Source: Anarhynchus alexandrinus
Taxonomy: Eukaryota; Chordata; Aves; Charadriiformes; Charadriidae
Direction of reading: 5' to 3'
NCBI GenBank assembly: GCA_008711295.1
Contig: VUYV01000073.1
Coordinates: 1,612,996 to 1,676,995 of the forward strand
Length of the DNA stretch: 64,000 bases
The position numbers and the translations under genes were made by a program. This document shows positions 25,844 to 39,038 of the stretch, one piece after another. Below the pieces are notes generated by a model that saw only the letters and a list, made by a program, of their open reading frames with translations, did not search any database and was not told where the DNA came from. Positions within the stretch are counted from its first letter, which is position 1, and each line of letters opens with the position of its first letter.

Positions 25844-27420
25844 CATAGAATCATGGAATCACGGAATATCAGGTTTGAATGGACCTCAAGGATCATCTGG
25901 TCCAACCTTTCTTGGCAAAAGCACTGTCTAGATGAGATGGCCCAGCACTCTGTCCAGCCGAATCCTAAAAATGTCCGATGTTGGAGAATCCATCACTTTC
26001 CTGGGGAGATTATTCCAATGGCTGATTGTTCTCATTGTGAAAAATCTTCCTGTTGTGTCCAATCTGAATCTCCCCAGGAGTGACTTGTATCCATTACCTC
26101 TCATCTTTTCCATGCTACTCCTTGTAAAAAGAGAGTCTCCATCTTATTTGTAGCTACCCTTTAGATACACAGCGATAAGGTCTCCCCTTTTCTCAAGGCT
26201 GAACAAATCCAATTCTCTCAGCCTTTCCTCATATGGCAGGCTTCCCAGTCCTTTGATCATCTTTGTTGCCCTTCTCTAGACCCTCTCCAGCCTTTCCACA
26301 TCTTTTTTGTATAGTGGGAACCAAAACTGAACACAGTATTCCAGGTGTGGCCTGACAAGCACTGAGTAGAGTGAGGTAATGACTTCTTTCTCTCTGCTGG
26401 TGATGCCCTTCTTGATGCAACCCAGCATCTTGTTGCCTTTCTTTGCTGCAGCAGCACACTGTTCACTCATATTGACCTTGTTGTCCACCAGGACCTCCAG
26501 GTCTCTTTCCTCAGAGCTGTTCCCCAGCCGGGTAGATCCCAGCCTGTGCTGCACTCCTGGATTATGTTTTCCCAGGTGCAAGGCCTTACACTTTTCTTTG
26601 TTGAACTTCATAAGGTTCTTGTTAGCCCACTCTTCCAGTCTACCCAGGTGTTTCTGTAGGGTGGCTTTCCCTTCCGAAGTGTCCACTTCCCCATTCAGTT
26701 TGGTATCATTGGCAGACTTCATCAAGGTACACTCGATCCCATCATCCAGGTCACATATGAAGACATTAAACAGTGTTGGGCCCAATATTGATCCGTGGGG
26801 TACCCCGCTTGTGACAGGTTGCCAGTTTGAAAAGGAGCTATTTACCACCACGCTCTGGGTACGGCCTGTCAGCCAGTTTCCCACCCACCACACAGACCAC
26901 TTGTCAAGACCGTAACGCATCAGTTTCTCTCGGAGGAGGCTGCAGGGAACTGTGTGGAAAGCCTTGGAGAAATCCAGGTAGACAGTGTCCCCTGCTCTCC
27001 CCACATTAACCGAGCAGGTTACTTTGTCATAGAAGGCAGTTGGGTTTGTCAGGCATGATTTACCCTTGGTGAATCCGTGCTGGCTTTTCCCAATCACGTG
27101 CTTCATTTGACTTGTGATAAGCCCCCAGGAGGACTCATTCCATAACTTCCTCAGGGACTGAAGTAAGACTGATGGGCCTATAATTTCCTGGATCCTCCTT
27201 TAAGTCCTTCTCATAGATGGGGGTGACATTAGCCTTCTTCCAGTCTTCTGGGATGTCCCCCGATCTCCATGACTTCTCAAAGATTATGGAGAGTGGCCCT
27301 GCAACGACGTCAGCCATCTCTCTTAAAACCCTCAGGTGGATATTGTCAGGGCCCATTGTCAATCTCCTGTAATAGTTGGCTTTTAAAATTGTAATTGTCC
27401 ACATTTATGTCACTGGTTCT
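25844..27420 (-). mobile_element. CR1 LINE, 5'-truncated, about 1.6 kb
   Basis: The element reads on the minus strand. Its 3' end lies at 25844, where CATAGAAT CATGGAAT is the complement of the ATTCTATG-type terminal octamers, followed by the AGGTTTGAATGGACC and TGGTCCAACCTTT blocks. Going towards 27420 it covers the ORF2 C-terminal region, the reverse transcriptase palm and part of the fingers. The 5' end near 27420 is approximate. Its sequence differs clearly from the other CR1 copies here, so it is probably an older or different subfamily. It lies antisense to RNGTT. Confidence 0.92.
26276..27404 (-). pseudogene. CR1 ORF2 reverse transcriptase remnant
   Basis: Two open pieces are visible on the minus strand. 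The piece at 27404-27135 carries GPDNIHLRVLREMADVV and EDPGNYRPISLTSV, the N-terminal RT blocks. The piece at 27106-26276 (276 aa) carries SQHGFTKGKSCLTN, VYLDFSKAFHTV, VTSGVPHGSILGPTLFN and the thumb-side KFNKEKCKALHLG. The two pieces are in different frames, so there is a frameshift between them. The FADD catalytic motif reads SAND (26705-26716), so the polymerase is dead. A TAG at 26276-26278 interrupts the otherwise continuing frame, which shows an expected glutamine codon changed by one base. Another in-frame TAA lies at 26144-26146, followed by the usual C-terminal block WNNLPRKV. Confidence 0.93.
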
Positions 27421-28595
27421 ATGTGTGCTCTGCACACATGAAATCTGATTTTTTTTGTATTTCTCTGAACATAAAAAAGGCTAATTCCTTATGGAGTTTA
27501 GTCTTAATGAGTGCGGAGCTAAACCCCTGCAATGCCTGTTGCTTTTTGGCTTCCTGATTTGTGTGTGTGTAGTGGAGTTCATTATTATAATAACTGTGAC
27601 TGCATGGCATTACCTCTTTCACCTGAATGGTGAATAAAAAGTTTGAATTTGGTGGGTAATTCTAGTGTAACAGAGGAAGCTGTCAATAGAATAATTAACA
27701 GTCCCAGAAGCAAATACAAGTAAATCCAAATCCCTGTTCATCAGAAACAATCCACAAGAGAACGTCTTCATTCTCCAGTCATCTTTGAGACAGCTCTTTC
27801 TGAGAAACCTTGACTTTAGAGGCTTTTTCTTAAATCATATTCAATAGCTGCACATAGATGTGTAGACACTAAAGTTAAGGAACTATTTTTTTCCTTAGTT
27901 AAGTAATAAAAAGTGACACTGGCATAATGTAGGATCTAATTAATGCATTCTTAGCAAAGATGCTGAAAATGAATAGTACTTTCCTTTTTCTTTCTAACCC
28001 TGGCCTTTAAATTTTTAAACTCTAGCCAAGTTTTGATGAGACCAGATTGCAATGGTAAGAATAGACTGAATGCTTGAAAAAGAATAATTATTTTAATGTT
28101 TAGAAAGGCAATAGAATTTTGATTAAATTTCCTAATACTCTGTGCATTAAATTAAGTTAAGATCAAGATTTCTTTAGTTGTCATTATGCATAACAATGCT
28201 GTAGCTATTAGATAAAATTTGTCATGGTAAACAGATATGCTGGTCATAAATCCTGTCCACAGCCAATGTGCTCATTGAATTCACGCATGAAAATTCTTTC
28301 CTTTAAGTCTCTGTAAAATATTACCACATCTGACTTTCCCGTTACAAGCCACATTTTAAAGTGATGTAAAGCTCACAGTCCATGCTGTCTCTCATTTATT
28401 AGCCTATTAGCCTTATCTTAAAAATGTACCGTGAAAATTTTGAGGGCACAATTCAGAGATGCAAGTGTTTAATTGCAGCTTTTCTATTTACAAATGCCCC
28501 TAGCTGCCAGTGACCCTTCAGCTCTTACTTTTAATTCTGAGGTTATTTCTCAAATGGTATGATCTCAAAATACAGATTTAAAATGCTTTTGTTAC

Positions 28596-28893
28596 TAATC
28601 AGGGAGTGTAGGGATAGGACGAGGGGTAATGGTTTTGAACTGAAAGAGGGTAGATTTAGAGTAGATATTAGGAAGAAACTCGTTACTCTGAGGGTGGTGG
28701 GACACTGGAACAGGTTGCCCAGAGAAGTTGTGGATACCTACCCCATTGCTGGAAGTGTTCAAGGCCAGGTTAGATGGGGCTTTGAGCAGCCTGGTCTAGT
28801 GGAAGGTGTCCCTGCCCATGGCAGGGGGGTTGGAACTAGATGGTCTTTAAGGTCCCTCCCAACCTAAACTATTCTATGAATCTGTGATTCTAA
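28596..28893 (+). mobile_element. CR1 LINE 3' end, about 300 bp
   Basis: This + strand fragment starts in the ORF2 C-terminus ([16 protein letters not shown] and [11 protein letters not shown] in translation). It runs through the conserved 3' region (GGCAGGGGGGTTGGAACTAGAT, TTTAAGGTCC) and ends in octamer-like ATTCTATGAATCTGTGATTCTAAT. The reading frame shifts after the REVVD block, where bases are inserted relative to the related copy at 42461-42480. The 3' part is close to that of the 41575-42617 and 62499-62624 copies, so these three are probably related subfamilies. Confidence 0.92.
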
Positions 28894-31800
28894 TAGTGCC
28901 CTGGAAAATGAGGGTGCTGTGCTTGTGTTTACTCTTACACCCTTTCTATTATTTCCATTACTTTTTGCTGAGATGTACCTAATAAGCACCCAACTGTTTG
29001 TAACAGTGCTCTTACTGTGTGTTAGGTTCTCAAAAGCTGTATATATCACTTCATTCTATCACAGCTAAGAGGTGTCAGGTACATGAAATACAGAACATCT
29101 ACTCAATTGTGTCATGCTTTGCTTTCTGGTGTCACACTGGGAGAGATGCATTAAGATTGCTTGTAGCTGGGCTCCTCTGGCACCTTAATTCCAGAGCCTG
29201 TCCTCTACTTCCAAATCCCTTGTTTGAATTTGTGAGGTTACACAGCTGCTAGGGCCATTGCTTTCTCCTCCTGCTCCGATTTTTGTACTGCAGTTTACTG
29301 AGAGCGGGGACAACTTGGCCAGCCAGGTATTGTGTGTTAGTATTCTTTAGGCTATACGAATAGAGTAGCATTACAGAATAGGGAGGGCAACAAATGGTGG
29401 CCTTGGAGAGCTTGTAAGATGGAGAATCAGCACAGTAAGGAAGTGATGCAGCAGAAGCTTTTGGTTCTGTGGAGGTGGATGGACAGAAATGCATCTTAGC
29501 CAGTTGTCTTTTTCAAAGTCTTTCCTGCCTTATTCCCCTTCCCTGTTGATCATCTTGTATTCATCATTGAAAACCTGACTTGTGTGTTTGAGCAGCAAAA
29601 TTTGCAACTCTCCTTACCTATTCTGTAACCTTCCAAATGGATAATTTGTATTTTCTTCCCTGTCGCTCCTTGTGCTTGAGTAAAGTGCATATGCAACTGA
29701 AAACTGACATTTTTATGCCTTTTTGCATCCTCATTTCAAAATTCTCTTTTGCTAGGATGCCTAGAAAAAGTAAATTATTGCTGAAGAGTGATAACTAGTA
29801 CATGCTGACCAGGATATCGTTGGTGGTTTTGTGTTCTGAATTTTATATTTTTTTTTTAATCTAATAAGCTGTTGTTGTTGTGGAGCATTCTTTAGCGTTG
29901 TAATTAGTTTGAAGGTTGACTGTTTACTTGTTGGTTAGATTGTGTGAAAAATACATCTGATTTCTTCCTTTCCCTTGCATCTCTGAGTTAGATCCTCTTC
30001 TTCCCAACCCAGGGGGCACTATGGATTGCAGTAAATGTGGTTTGTTTTCCACATTTGCCACAATAAAGAATGCTTAATGGAATGTTATATAAAAGCAAAG
30101 GGAGTGTATTAAATTTTGCCATGTCTTGTTTTATTCCCCAAAGGTAAGTGTTTCCATACCTTAACATGAAGCATGTCTCATGAGAACCTTTTTGAATGGC
30201 AGATTATTGCTAGCATAATTGTCAGGGGAGGAGGCACAAAGTATTGCTCCTGGGAGAGAGATACTGGGACAAGAGCAGCTTTAGAAGTTGCTATGATATT
30301 AAATCCTTTATATTTTTCAGGTGTTTGAGTTCTGTAGGTTTTACTCTTGATTACTCTGATGTGACACTTTTTCAGCAAACCATGAAACTTGCTACAAAAA
30401 CTACAAAGCAAGACCTGAAAGTTTAAGTAGCATTGTAAATGAAAATAACTCTGAAGTATTTCAAACTTTATACAATTCAGAGAATAAATCCACAAACAAA
30501 TGTTTTGTTCTTAGAAGGTCTCTTTAAAGACCTTTACTCAGTATTTTTATTAAAGTTTTCTGCGTCTCGCATTTTTAGCCTTTAAAAAACCTCATGTTTT
30601 ATTTGCAATATTTTTTTATCTTCTTGTGCTAGGAACTGTAACATATGATTAAATAGAAAAACTCTCCTGCAGCTTGCAGTCTATAACAGTCATGCCCATA
30701 GGAACTGCCAAGTGGACTTAAACCCAACTTCTGTCTCAGGCAGATATTCAAATCTGACAGTGATCACAACTGAAATGGAAGGTGTGAAAAACTTTACAGT
30801 GGGGCAGCTTTTCCAGTTGCATTATCATGTCCAATTTCCTAAGTACTGGGAATGAAGTCTAACATGGCTTTTTTTTGTCCAGTGTATTTCAAAACAGAAA
30901 AACTACAGGCAAAATGGAGGACAGTTGAGGGGAGTATCTTATTACAAGCAGATCCTTAAGTTTTAGTTCTATTTCTGTTTAGGAAAGGTAGGGGGTTCCA
31001 TTTCTAAGATAGTATTTGTAAATCAGTACTGATTGTTGCTACATTTTTTTTTTCTCTTTTCTATTTTTTAGGAGACTTTATACTTACTGTAATAGGCAGT
31101 CTTATTTTAAATACTGTGAAGTGATTTATATACTAAAAAAGTCAGTGCCACAATCTTTTCAAGTATGAAATGCCCTGAATAATGTATTTAAGATGTAGGA
31201 ATTTTCCCATGGTTCTCTAATTCACTGGAGTGATAATTCTTCATCATAAAGACAGCCCTGTAAAAACCCAGCAATAACTATTCTTATGAAGAGTCACTGT
31301 GAATGGCTTGTGGAAAGGAAGAGAGTGTGAGGAGAGTAGAAGCAGAAAGTGAAAATATTGACTGGACCATCTAGTATCTGTTGCAGTTAAGGTCAGTATG
31401 CCTCCATACTATGTATAACAACAGCACTAGGAAAAATAATTGGCAAAACCAGAAGCAGTAAAGGCCTGTGTTCTATATTTTACTTTGCAGATAGCCTAAA
31501 TTCAGTGCAAAATAAATTATTTAAATTTATATTCCCCTGGGAAAGCCACATGCAATCTTTTTGTGTGTAAATATCTGATGTCGATGATGGCAAATCTATT
31601 TTACAGTTATAGGTTATTAGAATTATGACTTTTACTTCTGTAATTAAAAATGGGAAGTTCATCTACTCCTCAGATTACTTGAGGGGAGGCAGCCAGTCTA
31701 GACAGAACATAATTCCTTTTGGTTTTAATCATTTATATCCCAGTAAAATCCCCTTATTGAGTTCTGGTTTTGAAGGCTCAGAAGGGTTTATAAGGATTAT

Positions 31801-34800
31801 AAAGATCCTAAATGAAGCCACTGTACATGCAATCAAACAATGAACTGGACTGAGTTGTCTGTGCTCCCAAAATAGCAGCTACTAAGCTTTTGGTGCCTAA
31901 CTGGAGCTTTGTTTTCCAAAGAGAGGGCTTAGGTGTTCATCCATGGTAGATGCCCGTTTCTGTAAATCTGCCTCTTTATTGCACAACGTCAATGGTGAGA
32001 ATCATAATTCAGTCACTTCAACTGATTGTAAATATTCTGACTTTTATAGGTTACTTTTACGTGGTGTAGCAAACTTACCATGCACTCGTAGTCGTAAGGC
32101 TTTATGGTATTTTATCTTGAATTTGTGTTCTGTTTTGAGCAATCCAAGGAAGAGAAGAGTGAGGAAGGGAGCAATGTTTGTAGTACAATCTACTTTTTCA
32201 GTTTTGATCTTATCTGTTTAGTCACAGTTTTGACAGTCCTGCTGTTTCGTTGAAGTTATGTTTGCTAATAAAAAAAAAGTGTGGAGCTATATTTGTATGT
32301 TCTGTTAGGCATTGATGTTTATGCATGGGCTACAATCTTCTTTCCTTTGTTGATTCCTACATACTTGAATTTATTTTCAGTGATTTTTTTTTTTTTTAAA
32401 GAAAATGCAAATAATTTAATACATGTCTTAAGCAATCTTTTTAATAGGTCTGATTCCTCAAACCGTTTTTGTTCTGTGGTAAATCAAAGCAATGTTCCAT
32501 TGTATAAGCTGACAACATATAAATAGTAATTATGTTCCTGCAGCACATTGGTTGAATTGTTACAATTGAAACAATATTTCACACGCTGTACCTCATTGAT
32601 GCCAAAATAAATTTTAGAAACCATTTTGAAACTGCTAAATTCCTTGTCATTACCATATCTGTTTTGAATATTTGAGTGATCAAAGTTAGAAAAAACAAAT
32701 TTTAAAATGTATTTTCAGATTATAATGGTTGTCTTGCCTTTTGCCTTTTAGAAATGAAAAATGTGAGTCATAATTCTACAAAATTTTTCATTTCTCTAAT
32801 ACTTTACTTTTAATCCTGTTTTAAAAAGAATATTTACTGGAAATGGAAAAAAAAACCCTTCTAAGTGATTGAATATAGTAATAATCTTATTTGGAGAATG
32901 AAACAGCACCTTCAGATTGTTTTTATATAAAAGCTATGTGTATCAAAAAAAATAGCAGCATCTATAAAACCAGAGTCAGAAGAAATACGTGCCAGACCAT
33001 TAATATAAAATGCAAAATATTAAACTGCATGGTCTTCAGAAGATGGGAGAACTAATAATGGGCTTTCGTTGGAAATGCAGATGTCAGCTGTGGGTGCCTT
33101 GAATTGTCACTAATAATGTTAAACACAGGGTAGAGTATCAGCCTGAGCTTATTCTTTATTCTTGTCTCAAAATCATTAAAGCTAAGACAGTTGTGACATA
33201 TGTTCCGCTATGGCTCAATAAGTGAAGACGTGCGTGGAACGTATATGCGTGTATGTGCTGAATTATTCATGTCTAAGTTACTGCTCTGGGGAAGCAAATG
33301 GAGCGCGCTTTGCTGGCAGGTAGACTTCGAACCATATCTCATGGAGGAAGGTAATAAATAATCTCAGTTTATCCTGGCCCAAGCCAGTTATCAGCTGTGT
33401 GCAGAGGCCCAGGCCTTATTTTTCTTTTTACTATAGCTGCATTGGGAAAAAGCTGGATAAATATCAAATTCTAAGAGAAAGTGCTTTTATAGGATTTAGC
33501 ACCTGCATACCCTTTTTTGTTATCTGTACTGAATCCATCTAGATAAAGGACTTTCCATCTAAGTCTCACTGAATCTACTGAGCTGTAGCCACAAAGTCAA
33601 CCTTGGAGGCAAGGGAAGGGTGACTTAAACCTGGAGAGTGATGGTACCTCCTCAAGGGTACCTTTCTTCTTGTGGAGAAAGGGGGGACTGAGACAGGGTG
33701 TGCACCAGAAATTCCATTACACCTGTCTCAGCGATTCCTGCCATCTTCCTGTACTTAAATGACCTGGGACTTGAATTACTCACCAGCCCTTGTAGCCATA
33801 TCAGCCTGAGGTTGTGCCATCAATATGGAGGTCTCTGTGAACTGGGTAGAGGGCAGGAGCTACAGCCTAATGATTGACCAAATTCAGTCTGTCAGCACCT
33901 ATCTGGAGGAATGTTACTGGGACTGTGATTTTTTTTTTTTTCTCCTTTGTTTTTATTTTTAGCTCCTTTCAGCAAATAAATTGCCTTCCCCCAACCCCCT
34001 TAAGACAATGGATATTAAATGAGCTTCAGACCCTGTGTTTTAGGTTTTTTTAAAAGTGTTTTTCTTTTATGGTACACTAGGTTCTCATGTGACTTAATTG
34101 TGTATGGGTTCTGTTGGGAAGTTGACTTGAAATATTGTAAGTTTAAATTTAGAAATGTTCAATCCTGGGTGGATTTCAAAGCTCTGTAGAGATTTTATGT
34201 TTTGAGGATGTGTGGAGAATTATATTTAAAATCAAAACAATGTTTTAAATTGCCACATCTATTGCAAGCCCACTTCATGCTGTGACCTCTTAGTGCAATG
34301 CACAAAGTTTCAACAAGTGACGGGAATTCAGCTGCCCAAGGAAGAGCTGTTGATTCAACAGATGACTCCTCTCTTGAGGCTTGTCTAAACGAAATTTTGC
34401 TTCAGGATACATTTTAATTACTATGAGGGGGAAGTGTAACTTTCTAGCATAGATAGGAAACACATGCTAGTTGTTAATTTTGGTTTATCCTTTGCTAACA
34501 AACTTATTTTAGGTTAAAAATGTCTAGAACAGAAATTACCATCTAATGCACTCCAGTAACTATGCTTAGGCAGTAACTTAGGCAGTGGTGACCCTCATCC
34601 TTCTCAGAGAAGTAAAAACTTGCGTATTGAAATAAAATCTCAAACAGCTGAATGCTTAAATTAATAAAACATCTATATTGCCTAAAATGTACTAGTATTT
34701 ATTTAGATTGTACACGCATCCATGTCTTGGTTTTGGACAACTTTTAAATGTGTGGTTTATATACTAAATAATCTCTTCCTGTTTTTGTCAAAGTCTGTGA

Positions 34801-35765
34801 ATTATTTATAACAGCCTACGTTATCCTCCTACTTATTTGCTAGAAGCTAGGATTTTACCACTTGAAGGTTTTGGATCTGTCTGGGATAAATACATTGTAT
34901 ATTAGCAATATTTTTTGTAATTATAGCAGTGTCTTAATAACAAAGAAAAAGTCCTCTTCCTCCAATATTGCTTTTATTCAGTATGTCCTTGATTTAAATT
35001 CAATGTTATGTTAATTTTCTTATTGCTAATGTCCTGTGCTTTTGGGAGAAGGAAATACTCCTTAACTTCTGAGTTTACTTGGCTGGTGGAGAAGTTGCTT
35101 AGCAGCATTATCTGTGTTTTCCCATCTCATATAATTTTATGTCAGCCTAGCTTTGACCTTTATATGATAGAACCTAGTGGTAATATACCCTTCTGCGTAA
35201 CAGGCTTTGAAATAAAAATATATGATTGGCAGAGCTGCAGGAAATAATTAGTTCCAAGTAGATGTGAGAAGTGAAAGGATTATTTAAAGGAAAAAAAAGT
35301 GATTCAGCTGGTTTATGGTGCATATGAAGTAGTCTCAGATGTTAATTTAACTATTAAGGGATTGAAATAAATTTAAGTTGCTATGTAAAAGCATTTTTGA
35401 ATGAATCACTGTAAAGAAGCTCTCTAAACTTTACTGCTTATTGGAAGCTCAAATATTTGAAACATTAATTAGTTAATTTGCTCTTTCAGACCTACTCATA
35501 AAATGTGTCTGAGTGGAAAAGCTACTGTAGGAAAGAGAGCACGTGCACTAGACCTTGCTGAAACTTACCTAGAGAACAGTATATGGTGTTCTTTGAAATA
35601 AAAACCTATGTGTATACACATTTCCCAGGAAAGAATTCTTCAATCAGTTCTTCAGTCAGTTGCTACAGAGGTCAAGATGTGTTTCCTGTGTTTTAATTAG
35701 ATATACAAACCAGGACAAGGTCAATCACTGTACAGATGAGTTCTCAAGTATGCTGTACATGGGGG

Positions 35766-35786
35766 AAGAAAGAAAGAAAGAAAGAA
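35766..35786. repeat. (AAAG)n microsatellite
   Basis: About five AAAG units form a short purine-only simple repeat in intron. Confidence 0.85.
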
Positions 35787-37723
35787 CGATTCTCCAGAAT
35801 TTTAATATACGGCCTTTAAAAATCTGTAGATCGTGCAGCCGTGTTCTGCAATGAATGAATAAAGAGTGAGCCACTTTCTCGGATTTTCCCATACTCTAAT
35901 TTTCCAGTCATTTGAAAGGCTCTTTACTAATAACACCTCCATATATGAAAGGAAAGCAATGGTGAAGGCAAAGTTAACAGCCATACAGGCTTTCTTCTTC
36001 TTCACAAGCATGTATCAATGTGCAGAGATTAGGAGACACTTCGCCCATGTTGTCATTCACTTTGTGCAGAATGTCCTTCACCCCCCGAAATGATGGTGGC
36101 CGCGTTGCCTCTTGTATAGATTGAAGCTGAGTCCTGTAAGAAGGTTGTGAATTACATGTGGTATGGGAGCAATGCATAGTTCTTAAAACTGTTGCAATGA
36201 AGAATTGAGGACTTTTGATAGAGATCTAGTAAGGATCTAATGGTAGGAAACAAATGTAAGAGAAACTTAATTCCCCTTTGAAAGCATGAAATGCAGAAGA
36301 TTCTGGTGAAAGCCAGAAGGAACTTGATTAAACTCATGTTGGTCTAAAATTGGCATTCTGTTTTTCTCGTAATTAAAATAGCTGTTCAGATACTACGCAT
36401 TCTATCTCTTACCTTTGTATGTGTCATCAGGATGTCATTTTGCTGTTTATTTCCTCTGCATTCTTTCAGATTTACCACTCTGATTCTCTTTGATGCACAT
36501 TAGAGTGGGGCTTTTTTCCTTTTAGACTCTCTTCCCATTTCTATTCTAGTTGTGTTTGGTACAGGAAATATCTGGTTGCTGGTTCTCCTGCTCATCTGTG
36601 CTGCTGCCATTGATGATTAGAGTCCCATGTCTTCCCAGTTTCCTGTGCTCATTGCTTTCAGCTTTTGAAAAAATCTGGTTTTGACACCAAAGTTCTGTGA
36701 GCTTATTCTCTGTCGACCGTGAAAGGGATGGTTTTTGAAAATTATTTTTTTGTGTGAATGGGGTGGGAAAATGAGGGATGATCTCATGTAAATAATTTCC
36801 AGTGCTGCATCGTGCTTGTAACAATGTAAATCTATGAGTTTTGTGTTTTATTACTATGGAAGTGGCATGTCTGATTGAAACTAACTTTAGAATTTAGAAG
36901 TTGCCAGTTGCTTATTTTTTCTTAGTGGTATCTACAGTGTGGTCTCCTCACTATCTAATGCTCAAAATATAATAAATTCCATTACAAGCATTTACTAAAC
37001 TGACAAATGCACATTTTGAATGCTCATACTCATCTGATGCAATGCACCAAGTATATAAAGAGCAATGGAAAGCTGCTGTTTTATTTCAGGTCTTGAAAGG
37101 TCAGAGTACACTACCGAGGCTTACAGAAGGGCTTTTACTACCTTTTTGTAACCAAGCCATCTCATATTTTGCAGGTTTTTGCAGCTGCTGTTTAAAGGCA
37201 CTTTTTCCAACTACAGCTATATTTTTCTCTTTTCTATGACAAAAAAGTGAACATTTACGTAATTAATGCTTCTTTCAAGGCATCAATATAGTACATTCAA
37301 AGCAATGAGTTTGCTTAATTGTGTAAATCTCATTGTTGCATTGTCATTAAAAGTATTATGAACAAAATGAGCTAAATGACTTCTGACGAAAGCTATGTGG
37401 AAAAATATGTAGCTGCTATATCCAAAGCTATAATTAGGGAATATTTAAATTATTTTGCTTAACTTCAGAGGTGGTTAGGTATTTAACTCACATATGCTTG
37501 AATAAATATTATAGGTTTTTATCTTTCTATGAACTTTGATTTGATTAAACCTCTTGCAGCCTGAGACAAATGCTTGAAACCCAAGTATTGGGCAAAAACA
37601 TGTAGTAATTTGATAATATTTTTATGTATCTGTATGATTCTAAATATTGTGTAAGGAAAAATTAGACTGTTCAAGTAATTTGTTAAGTGTTTGATTTTAA
37701 TTCTGATTTTTGTAACTTGGCAG

Positions 37724-37888
37724 GGCCAGCCTGTTGGAGACTGTGATTTTAATGTTCGACTTGCATGTATAGAGAAAGAGATTATATTTCCACGACATGA
37801 AAAGATGAAAAATGGTCTTATCGACAAAGCACAGGAACCATTCAGTGTTCGAAACAAACCATTTTTCGACATCTACGCATCAAGAAAG
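37724..37888 (+). CDS. RNGTT: mRNA capping enzyme, internal exon C (guanylyltransferase domain)
   Basis: This exon has 55 codons in phase 0 at both ends, from [13 protein letters not shown] through [12 protein letters not shown]. The acceptor is CTTGGCAG and the donor GTAAAC after AAG. It includes the [15 protein letters not shown] segment and the KPFFDI strand, matching vertebrate RNGTT between motifs IIIa and IV. From memory the mammalian protein has serine where this one has glycine at the first codon, a conservative surface-type change at the exon border. There are no stops or indels. The conserved frame and splice sites indicate an active gene and not a pseudogene copy. Confidence 0.97.
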
Positions 37889-38430
37889 GTAAACTTGATT
37901 TCAGTTGTTTATGTTGTGGTGCTGAAGGCAGCAAAGCAGTGTTGGGTATAGCTTTTTCCCTCAGCTGTTTTAGCTTCCAGTGAGTTCCTCTGCTGACCGA
38001 GCATTCAGCAATGCTTTGGGGGGTGATTGGCGGTTTGGGATACTCTGAAAAGTGAGTTTAGGCTACCTAATTCTTCTGAATTACTATTTCCCCATATTTA
38101 AAACCTGTACTTTTGCAAAACCTAAATCTTTAGTTTCGTAGTGTTGAATGATGATATAGAAGCTAATACCTTTAGGTCTGAAGTGTCTCTGAGCTCAAGG
38201 GGATGTGTGAGAGCTATGTTGTTTACACTATCCTCCTTCATAGGTAAGAATATAATGTTCTTTTTACTTCCAGTCCCCATTTGGCGATAGTATAAGAATC
38301 ATGAGTTGTGCTTGAAGTCCCACTTCATGTTCAGCAGTGATTACTAAGAGCCTATTCTAGTTAACGTTTCCGCATTTTACTTATTAAAATACTGCCCTTG
38401 GTCTTCTGAAGGAATGCATATGACTTGCAA

Positions 38431-38448
38431 ATATATATATATATATAT
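38431..38448. repeat. (AT)9 microsatellite
   Basis: Nine perfect AT units, a simple repeat in intron that is likely polymorphic. Confidence 0.92.
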
Positions 38449-38782
38449 GAATTTCTGTCTTTCATTGTGCACTCTTTTCTTCGGTATAGACATATCCTAA
38501 CATTCTGTAAAATACTTCAATTCTCTTCTGTGAATTAAATGACTCTTGGATAATACTTTCTTCTAGAGGAACCCATTTTTCTCAGCACTGCTGTTAAAAG
38601 TAGTCCCGTGTCTCATCAACACAGAGCAATGAACATCAAATTGTTGTCTTCCATTTGCTTTTGTCATTTTCTTGACCCTGTAGCAGGTAATGAATCTTGC
38701 CCCAAGAGGAGCAGTAATGGTATTTTGGCTAACCAAGAGTGAGTGAAAAGTAAATAAAGAGGTAAGGCATAAGCTGGACTTC

Positions 38783-38806
38783 AAAAAAAAAAAAAAAAAA
38801 AAAAAA
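38783..38806. repeat. Poly-A run (24 A)
   Basis: Twenty-four consecutive A are flanked by CTGGACTTC and GCCGGAGGG. The preceding sequence includes AATAAAG (38751-38760 region), so a retroposed transcript tail is conceivable. I recognise no gene in the preceding few hundred bases and saw no obvious flanking duplication. Confidence 0.85.
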
Positions 38807-39038
38807 GCCGGAGGGTTTTTCATGGAGGGAAAAAGGCTGTTTGTCTAGGACACATAATTTTCAGCTTGAAATTAAAAGAAACTAGAACAAAGGGAACGCA
38901 TCTCAAAAATGGTTTCTTATATAAATTTATAGTTTCTTGAAGTGTTCTGAAGTTCTAGGATTTTTTAATCTCATTTAAAAATCACAGGAAGAACATGGTT
39001 GGAAGCATTCCTAGAAAAATTTCTAGGTAAAACACATC

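Larger units (their letters stand above)
20905..37723 (+). other. RNGTT: RNGTT intron between exons B and C (16.8 kb)
   Basis: The donor is GTAAGT. The acceptor is TTTTTGTAACTTGGCAG, with a rather weak, purine-interrupted pyrimidine tract. The intron is phase 0. It holds a 1.6-kb CR1 copy on the minus strand (25844-27420), a short CR1 3' end on the plus strand (28596-28893), a 23-base poly-A (22778-22800) and an AAAG repeat (35766-35786). Other open frames are short and unlike known proteins. Confidence 0.9.

Noticed and set aside
25583..26083. + strand open frame of 166 codons
   Set aside because: Its second half is the antisense of the CR1 3' region from 25844 and its first half is unremarkable intron.
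26379..26915. + strand open frame of 178 codons
   Set aside because: It is the antisense shadow of the CR1 reverse transcriptase frame.
38560..38806. Poly-A tail of a processed pseudogene
   Set aside because: A 24-A run and an AATAAA-type word are present, but no gene body is recognisable and no target-site duplication was seen.
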